Shown: piece by piece, positions 32,415 through 38,004 of the stretch
How positions within the stretch are numbered: position 1 is the first letter of the stretch
How the letters are laid out: the number at the start of each line of letters is the position of its first letter
Source of the DNA: Ardenticatenia bacterium
GTDB lineage: Bacteria; Chloroflexota; Anaerolineae; 4572-78; NAK82
Length of the DNA stretch: 38,004 nucleotides
Direction of reading: 5' to 3'
Assembly (NCBI GenBank): GCA_003130875.1
Contig: QEXY01000033.1
Coordinates: 1 to 38,004 of the forward strand
Translations under genes and position numbers: made by a program
Notes under the pieces: generated by a model
The model's input: only the letters and a program-made list of their open reading frames with translations
Databases searched by the model: none
Told to the model about the DNA's origin: nothing

Positions 32415-33194
32415 ATGAATGCCATCATTGCATTGGAAGCTGTCCATTTCACCTATCGCGGCGCATCCCAGCATGTGTTTGCCGATCTTCACCTCTCAAT
32501 CCCAGATGGGGCGTTCGCCGTTATTTTAGGGCCGAATGGCACTGGCAAGACCACTCTGTTGCACCTGATCTTGGGTTACCGGCGTCCTCAGCACGGGAAA
32601 GTCTATTTAGCGGGTGTGCTTCAGGAGCATTACACCCGTCGCGAAATGAGCCGTCTGGTCGGCCTGGTGCCTCAGGACGAAGCGGTCGCGTTCGATTTTA
32701 GTGTGCTGGATTATACCTTGCTGGGGCGTGCGCCCTACATTGGTCCTTTGGACATGCCGACGGACGGCGATGTGCGGATTGCAATGGAAGCGCTTGAGAT
32801 GGTCGGCGTGGCCCATCTGTGCATGCGCTCCATCGCTTCGCTGAGTGGTGGCGAACGTCAATTGGTGATCATCGCCCGAGCGCTCGCCCAGCAGCCGCGC
32901 ATTCTATTGTTGGACGAGCCCACTGCCCATCTCGATCTGAGCAATCGCAACCGCATTCTGCACGTCCTGCGCACGCTCAATCAACGCGGCACCACCGTGG
33001 TGATGACCAGCCATGACCCGGTTGCGGCTGCCGCCGTGGCCAATTTCGTCGTGTTGATGCGCGATGGAAAAGTGATCGAAGCGGGCCAGCCGGAGGAAGT
33101 CTTCACCGCCGAGAAGTTGAGCGCCACCTATGGCGTGCCCGTGCGGGTACTGCGCCTGGAGGAACAAATTCTCGCCTTCAATCCATTGAGCTGA
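32415..33194 (+). CDS. ABC transporter ATPase, FecE/BtuD type
   Basis: A 259-residue ATPase powering the FecCD importer. Walker A is GPNGTGKTT, the Q-loop is LVPQDEAVAFDF, the signature is LSGGERQL, Walker B is ILLLDEPTAHLD and the switch is TSHD. It starts 6 bp after the permease stop and completes the binding protein-permease-ATPase set. Confidence 0.92.
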   Translation: MNAIIALEAVHFTYRGASQHVFADLHLSIPDGAFAVILGPNGTGKTTLLHLILGYRRPQHGKVYLAGVLQEHYTRREMSRLVGLVPQDEAVAFDFSVLDYTLLGRAPYIGPLDMPTDGDVRIAMEALEMVGVAHLCMRSIASLSGGERQLVIIARALAQQPRILLLDEPTAHLDLSNRNRILHVLRTLNQRGTTVVMTSHDPVAAAAVANFVVLMRDGKVIEAGQPEEVFTAEKLSATYGVPVRVLRLEEQILAFNPLS

Positions 33195-33327
33195 GCCGTT
33201 CCCCTGGACCATGTGCAGGGTCGGGCCATAGACGGACTGAAAGACGCTCCGATTGCTTTTGCGCGCTCCACTTTCTGTGAAAATCTGAGTGGCTGGAACG
33301 CGCTTGCACCCCCTTCTGGCAGACGGG

Positions 33328-33357
33328 TTGACATGGACGCGGGTTTCGTGTTACAGT
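33328..33357 (+). promoter_or_regulatory. Promoter before the cNMP/bPH gene
   Basis: TTGACA (33328-33333), 18-bp spacer, TACAGT (33352-33357). A transcript from here starts about 45 bp before the ATG at 33408, making the longer frame from 33213 unlikely. Confidence 0.6.
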
Positions 33358-33407
33358 CAACTCGCTTGCGAGATGCGGTTGTAGTCGGAGGGGATGGGAG
33401 AAGCGAG

Positions 33408-35117
33408 ATGTTCCCGCTGCGCGATCCGACACCTGAGGAACATGTTGAGATCGTACGGGCGTTGGAATCCATGCGACCATCACTGCCGCTCCGTATCAGT
33501 GAAATGGTCCGTTGGGCCAGACATGCCAAAATACTGGAAGTAGCCCCCTACGATGTGATCATCACCCAGGGCAGCATGCCCGATTATCTCTATTTGGTGC
33601 TTTCTGGCCAGTTACGTGCGGTGGGCAGCCTGGATGGTCGAACGCAAGTGCTGAACTATCATAATGCACCTGCGTTTGTCGGCGAGTATGGTATTCTGTA
33701 TCGCACAGCGCGCACTGCATCGGTGGACGCTGTCTCCGAAGCCAAGCTGGCTTGTTGGTCTCTGGAAGATGTCACCCGGTTATTGGATGGCAACGAGGCG
33801 ATGCGCGCTTATCTGAAAAGGGTTCACGCCCTTTATGTCGAATGTGCAAGGCAGCAGTTCCCCGGTAAGCAATGGGATGAAATGGTCGTATTTCGCAGTC
33901 GGAAACATGTAATCCAACTTTTCTCCGCATGGATGCTCCCATTGACTCTGTTCTCAGCGGGTGTTTTCTTGTGCCTTTGGTTGAGCTGGATGGGGGTTGG
34001 GTTTCCTTTCACTATCGGGGGCATTAGCATTATCTTGATAGGACTGGCATTGGGGGTGTACAGCTATTTCGATTGGACGAATGATGAATACATTGTCACC
34101 AGCAAACGGGTGATCCATATCGAGCGCCTGCTCCTCTATGGGGAGAAAAGAGATGAGGCGCCTCTGGTGCGCATCCAGGACATCACGGTGGTCACCGATA
34201 ATTTACTTCAGAGATTGTTGGATTACAGTGATATTCGGATTCAAACTGCCGGTGCCGGCACCATCATTTTCTCGGGGATGCCCCATGCCGGGCGCGTCCG
34301 CGAGATCATTTTCAATGAACGTGCCCGAGAGCATGAGCGTCGTGCCACGGAGGACAGAATGCTGGTTCGATCTGCGTTGCAACGGAGCATCGTAGCAGCC
34401 AGTCGAACTCTCAGGATCAGCCCGAATCTCCAATCTCCATTCCATGGAGTATCACCCGATAAAACGGAGCCCACACCGAATGGGATCTGCACTTCGCGGT
34501 TGCCCCCTCTCATTCATTATTTTTATCCGCGGCAAATGGTTGTCGAAGGGGATAAGATTACTTGGCGCAAGCACTGGATCGTGTTAGCATACAAAATACT
34601 TCCCCCTTTGATCCTGCTGAACGGGTCGTCAGCGGTGCTCATTTTGCTCCTCCTGTATATGCCGCGAACGTGGTATCCTGCGATAATGATCCCGTGTGTG
34701 GTGGCAGCATTCGTCTGGTATCTCTTTCGTTATGATGAGTGGTATCGAGATGTTTATATAATCCAAGGCAATCGCATCATCGACATCGTGAGTAGCGGCT
34801 TCAGGTTGCGCGGAGAAAGGCGTAGGGAGGGAACCTTCGACGCTGTTCAAAACGTAACTTATACCATCCCCGGTTTTTGGCATCAGCTGATCAATATGGG
34901 CAACGTGGTCATCGAGACGGCCGGCACGGAGCAGACATTCGCTTTCAACTCCGTGTTCGACCCCAGCAAAGTGCAACAGGAGGTGTTCGACCGCTGGAAC
35001 GCTTATCATGAGGAACGTCGCCGCCGCGAGCAGGAGGAGCAGAGACGTCATTGGGCGGAGTGGTTCAGCGAATATCATCTGTTGCAATCTCAATTGAAGT
35101 GGACGGGCCATCCATAG
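33408..35117 (+). CDS. Cyclic-nucleotide-binding/tandem bacterial PH membrane protein
   Basis: A 569-residue membrane protein combining three modules. Residues about 25-145 are a cNMP-binding (CAP_ED) beta-roll (IITQGSMPDYLYLVLSGQLRAVG, FVGEYGILYRTARTASVDA). Two repeats follow, each a pair of spans and a bacterial PH domain. The first has spans at about 178-230 then NDEYIVTSKRVIHIERLLLYGE and RIQDITVV. The second has spans at about 385-440 then YRDVYIIQGNRIIDIVSSGF and AVQNVTYTIPGF. An Arg/Glu-rich coil ends the protein. The ATG at 33408 has GGGAG upstream. It precedes purA by 28 bp. Function is unknown; a ligand-gated membrane scaffold is possible. Confidence 0.75.
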   Translation: MFPLRDPTPEEHVEIVRALESMRPSLPLRISEMVRWARHAKILEVAPYDVIITQGSMPDYLYLVLSGQLRAVGSLDGRTQVLNYHNAPAFVGEYGILYRTARTASVDAVSEAKLACWSLEDVTRLLDGNEAMRAYLKRVHALYVECARQQFPGKQWDEMVVFRSRKHVIQLFSAWMLPLTLFSAGVFLCLWLSWMGVGFPFTIGGISIILIGLALGVYSYFDWTNDEYIVTSKRVIHIERLLLYGEKRDEAPLVRIQDITVVTDNLLQRLLDYSDIRIQTAGAGTIIFSGMPHAGRVREIIFNERAREHERRATEDRMLVRSALQRSIVAASRTLRISPNLQSPFHGVSPDKTEPTPNGICTSRLPPLIHYFYPRQMVVEGDKITWRKHWIVLAYKILPPLILLNGSSAVLILLLLYMPRTWYPAIMIPCVVAAFVWYLFRYDEWYRDVYIIQGNRIIDIVSSGFRLRGERRREGTFDAVQNVTYTIPGFWHQLINMGNVVIETAGTEQTFAFNSVFDPSKVQQEVFDRWNAYHEERRRREQEEQRRHWAEWFSEYHLLQSQLKWTGHP

Positions 35118-35145
35118 CGTGTAGAGGAGGTCTAAGAGGGTCTTC

Positions 35146-36447
35146 ATGCCAGTGATTGCTGTGGTAGGAGCGCAGTGGGGAGACGAGGGCAAAGGTCGGG
35201 TGGTGGACTACTTGACTGCCACCGGTGGACGCGACGGTGGTCCCGTGGACATGGTGATCCGTTACCAGGGGGGCGACAACGCCGGACACACGGTGGTCAA
35301 TGCACTCGGCGAGTTCAGGTTGCACTTGGTGCCTTCGGGTATTTTCAGTCCCCCAACGCGCTGTGTCATTGGCACAGGCTGTGTGGTCAATCCCGAGACG
35401 TTGATCGAAGAGATGGACAGCTTGAGCGCCGTGGGTCTGTCGCTGGACAATCTCTATATTTCCAGTCGGGCACATTTGACGCTGCCTCATCATCGCCAGC
35501 TCGATGGCCTCGAGGAGCGCATCCGCGGCGGCAAAGCGTTGGGCACGACCCAAAAAGGCATCGGGCCCACTTACAGTGACAAAGCAGCACGTTGGGGACT
35601 GCGCGTAGGCGACCTTTTGCGCATCGAACAGGTGCGCGATCGTCTGGCCAACCACATTGCATGCAAAAACCAGCTCATCCAAGCTTGGGGTGGCGACCCT
35701 GTCGATCTGGAAGCGTTGCTCGAGCAATGTGTGCGATGGCGCCAGCGCCTTGCCCCGCACATTGTCGATACGTTACCCCTGACCCATGCGGCACTGCAAG
35801 CGGATCATACGATCCTGCTGGAAGGCCAGCTGGGGGTTATGCGTGATCTGGATTGGGGCGCTTATCCCTACGTAACCTCGTCGAACCCGTTGGCTTCATA
35901 TGGGCTTGTGGGCGCCGGCCTGCCGGCTCGGGCGATCGATCGCGTGATCGGGGTGGTCAAAGCGTATGTCACCGCGGTTGGGGCCGGTCCGCTGCCCACG
36001 GAGCTCCATGATGAAGTGGGGGAGGCGTTGCGGTGCATCGGCCAGGAATATGGCGCCACCACGGGTCGTCCTCGTCGTTGTGGTTGGTTGGATGCTGTCG
36101 CGCTCGAATATGCTCACTGGCTCAACGGTTTCACCGAACTGGTGATCACCAAGTTGGATGTGCTCGATCGCTTCGCCGAGATCAAGATCTGCGTGGGCTA
36201 CCGCCTGCCGTCCGGAGAAGAAATCGCCCACATGCCAGATCCGGCCACACTGGATGAGGTCACACCGATCTATGAGACCTGGCTGGGCTGGTGCTGCGAT
36301 ACCAGCGGCGCACGCAGTTGGGAGGATTTGCCTCTGGCAGCGCGTCGCTATGTGCAGCGTATTCAGGAGCTCGTCGGCGTGCCTGTCCGGTGGGTGTCGG
36401 TCGGAAAAGAGCGCGAAGCCATCATCCCGGTCGGTGTGGGCGCGTGA
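35146..36447 (+). CDS. purA: Adenylosuccinate synthetase
   Basis: A 433-residue enzyme joining IMP and aspartate with GTP in AMP synthesis. The GTP/IMP loop [18 protein letters not shown] holds the catalytic aspartate, GGDNAGHTV the catalytic histidine, and [41 protein letters not shown] and [24 protein letters not shown] are further family motifs. The L in EGQLGV stands where many homologues have EGAQGT. A GAGGG site precedes the ATG. The stop overlaps the deoB GTG start. Confidence 0.96.
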   Translation: MPVIAVVGAQWGDEGKGRVVDYLTATGGRDGGPVDMVIRYQGGDNAGHTVVNALGEFRLHLVPSGIFSPPTRCVIGTGCVVNPETLIEEMDSLSAVGLSLDNLYISSRAHLTLPHHRQLDGLEERIRGGKALGTTQKGIGPTYSDKAARWGLRVGDLLRIEQVRDRLANHIACKNQLIQAWGGDPVDLEALLEQCVRWRQRLAPHIVDTLPLTHAALQADHTILLEGQLGVMRDLDWGAYPYVTSSNPLASYGLVGAGLPARAIDRVIGVVKAYVTAVGAGPLPTELHDEVGEALRCIGQEYGATTGRPRRCGWLDAVALEYAHWLNGFTELVITKLDVLDRFAEIKICVGYRLPSGEEIAHMPDPATLDEVTPIYETWLGWCCDTSGARSWEDLPLAARRYVQRIQELVGVPVRWVSVGKEREAIIPVGVGA

Positions 36448-37631
36448 GCCAGGTTCCCCTTTTTCGCCGTGTCATCCTGATAGTGCTCGACAGCGTCGGA
36501 TGTGGAGACGCCCCTGACGCTGCCGCCTATGGCGATGAGGGATCTAACACGCTGGCCAACACAGCGCGCGCTGTCGGGGGGCTTCGTCTGCCTCATCTGG
36601 GCTGTCTGGGCTTGGGCCATGTCACCTCCATCGCGGGGGTGCCGCCTGATCCGGCTCCGCAAGCATGTTTCGGCCGTCTGACCGAGATCTCTGCCGGCAA
36701 GGATACCACCACCGGTCATTGGGAGCTGGCCGGATTGCCGCTCCTCCAACCTTTTCCGACATACCCGCATGGATTTCCGCCGGATTTGATCGCCGAGTTC
36801 GAGCGACGCATCGGCCGTTGTGTCCTGGGCAATTATCCCGCTTCCGGCACGGCGATTATCGAGGAGCTGGGCGCTCAACATATGCGCACTGGATGTCCCA
36901 TCGTATACACCAGTGCAGATAGTGTCTTCCAGATCGCGGCGCACGAGGAGATCATCCCGGTCGAAGAGCTCTACCGCATGTGTCAGATAGCGCGTGCGCT
37001 GTTAAGGGACGAGCACGCCGTGGCACGGGTTATCGCGCGGCCGTTCGTGGGGCAACCGGGCAGCTTCCGGCGCACAGAACGCCGCAAGGACTTCTCGCTC
37101 CCTCCGCCGGCTGACACCATCCTGGATGTGCTGAAGGCAGCGGGAAAGTCGGTGATCGGCGTGGGCAAAATCGAAGATATCTTCGCGCAGCGCGGCCTCA
37201 CGGACAGCGTGCACACCACGAACAATATGGACAGCGTGGATGCCATACTGAGCCTTCTGCCTCAGTCCGACGAAGGGCTCATCTTTGCTAATTTAGTGGA
37301 CTTTGACATGCTCTATGGGCATCGCAACGACCCCTACGGTTATGCGCGGGCGCTGGAGCAATTTGATGCGCGCTTGCCGGAGATCCAGGGAAGGCTGCGG
37401 GATGGAGACGTCTTGATGCTCACCGCCGATCACGGCAATGATCCCACCACGCCCAGCACGGATCACTCGCGCGAGCGGGTGCCGGTTTTGGTGACGGGGC
37501 CGCGTGTGCGCCGTGGGGTTGCGTTGGGAACCCGCTCCAGCTTCGCCGACGTAGCGGCCACTGTAGCCGAGTTATCAGGGGTGAAATGGGAAGGGGCCGG
37601 ACAGAGCTTTGCGTCATCGCTCATCGCGTGA
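36444..37631 (+). CDS. deoB: Phosphopentomutase
   Basis: A 395-residue alkaline-phosphatase-superfamily mutase interconverting (deoxy)ribose 1- and 5-phosphates in nucleoside salvage. Metal and phospho sites appear in [30 protein letters not shown] (the phospho-threonine region), [25 protein letters not shown] and [25 protein letters not shown]. The GTG at 36444 lies in a GTGA overlap with purA; the longer frame from 36291 lies inside purA. Its last 18 bp overlap the convergent hisI gene. Confidence 0.95.
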   Translation: MSQVPLFRRVILIVLDSVGCGDAPDAAAYGDEGSNTLANTARAVGGLRLPHLGCLGLGHVTSIAGVPPDPAPQACFGRLTEISAGKDTTTGHWELAGLPLLQPFPTYPHGFPPDLIAEFERRIGRCVLGNYPASGTAIIEELGAQHMRTGCPIVYTSADSVFQIAAHEEIIPVEELYRMCQIARALLRDEHAVARVIARPFVGQPGSFRRTERRKDFSLPPPADTILDVLKAAGKSVIGVGKIEDIFAQRGLTDSVHTTNNMDSVDAILSLLPQSDEGLIFANLVDFDMLYGHRNDPYGYARALEQFDARLPEIQGRLRDGDVLMLTADHGNDPTTPSTDHSRERVPVLVTGPRVRRGVALGTRSSFADVAATVAELSGVKWEGAGQSFASSLIA

Positions 37632-37949
37632 GGTGAGGGAACGGAAGAAGCAGGTGCGTTGTCCGGTGTGACATGCCGGCCCAGCCGGTGTGACGCGCAC
37701 CAAGAGGGTATCGGCATCACAGTCGCACCGTATTTCCACCACGCGCTGGACGTTGCCACTGGTAGCCCCCTTGTGCCAGAGCTGGCGCCGGCTGCGGCTC
37801 CAAAACCAGGTCTCTCCCGTTTCGAGGGTCAGACGGAGCGCCTCGCGGTTCATGTAGGCAAGCATCAGTACCTCGCTCGTATGGGCGTCCTGCACGATTG
37901 CTGGGATCAACCCGTTTTCATCGAAGGTGAGCGCGTCAACGATGCTCAT
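37614..37949 (-). CDS. hisI: Phosphoribosyl-AMP cyclohydrolase
   Basis: A 111-residue enzyme opening the adenine ring of phosphoribosyl-AMP in histidine synthesis. Zinc and magnesium sites are in [22 protein letters not shown] and [13 protein letters not shown]. It is the stand-alone HisI domain, without the HisE pyrophosphohydrolase. It overlaps the hisF stop by 4 bp and runs convergently into deoB. Confidence 0.95.
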   Translation of the reverse strand: MSIVDALTFDENGLIPAIVQDAHTSEVLMLAYMNREALRLTLETGETWFWSRSRRQLWHKGATSGNVQRVVEIRCDCDADTLLVRVTPAGPACHTGQRTCFFRSLTSRDER

Positions 37950-38004
37950 CGCCGCACCCAGACCCCGCGTTCTGCCAGGAAGTCTTTCACCTGGGCGATA
38001 GAGA
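37946..38004 (-). CDS. hisF: HisF C-terminus (partial)
   Basis: The last 18 codons of a minus-strand gene whose body lies beyond the window. The tail [18 protein letters not shown] matches the C-terminal helix of imidazole glycerol phosphate synthase subunit HisF. Its TGA overlaps the hisI ATG in an ATGA junction, as expected in a his operon. Confidence 0.7.
   Translation of the reverse strand, partial: SIAQVKDFLAERGVWVRR

Noticed and set aside
33213-33407. Longer start for the cNMP/bPH protein
   Set aside because: A good promoter lies inside it, no ribosome site precedes the GTG, and the ATG at 33408 has one.
36291-36443. Longer start for phosphopentomutase
   Set aside because: It is within purA and not homologous; the GTG at 36444 gives the expected length and a GTGA overlap.

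Overview
The window looks like a chromosomal segment of a Chloroflexota bacterium (Anaerolineae or Caldilinea-like). This is inferred from protein style, the mixture of gene families and the moderately GC-rich composition; there is no rRNA or other marker to prove it. About 28 protein genes are supported, plus the 3' tip of one more. No rRNA, tRNA or CRISPR array was seen.

Layout. 1-694: intergenic tract with a 90-bp inverted-repeat element (MITE) and an operator-like palindrome. 695-5593 (+): carbohydrate ABC importer (binding protein, two permeases, no ATPase) and a zinc alcohol/polyol dehydrogenase. 5689-10854 (-): glycolate operon, glcF, a fused glcD-glcE and a class V glyoxylate aminotransferase, giving glycolate to glyoxylate to glycine. 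11025-11984 (-): JAMM peptidase and Mut7-C RNase. 12320-16526 (+): OmpR-type response regulator, sensor kinase, two small SHOCT membrane proteins, and a secreted PepSY/DUF1573 protein with an in-frame TGA at a vicinal-cysteine site followed by a SECIS-like hairpin. 16941-19859 (-): small Cys-rich membrane protein, RACo-like corrinoid activator, DUF1638 protein. 19931-27202 (-): guaB, argS, a VIT1/CCC1 transporter and polA. 27221-29277 (-): hemerythrin-domain protein and an anchored protein with duplicated beta domains. 29278-30054: repeat-rich island. 30055-33194 (+): metal-chelate ABC importer whose binding protein carries an N-terminal LysM domain. 33408-37631 (+): cyclic-nucleotide-binding/bacterial-PH membrane protein, purA, deoB. 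37614-38004 (-): hisI and the end of hisF.

The most unusual locus is 12135-16611. The kinase/regulator pair lies next to two promoters that share one architecture: four CTTYAM-like direct repeats at an exact 11-bp period, with the -10 hexamer starting 16 bp after the start of the last repeat. One promoter precedes the SHOCT pair and the other precedes the putative selenoprotein. Together they look like a small regulon for a cell-envelope selenium/thiol redox or metal-handling function. Two MITE copies, each with its own 7-bp target duplication, and a 129-bp repeat pair mark past mobility.
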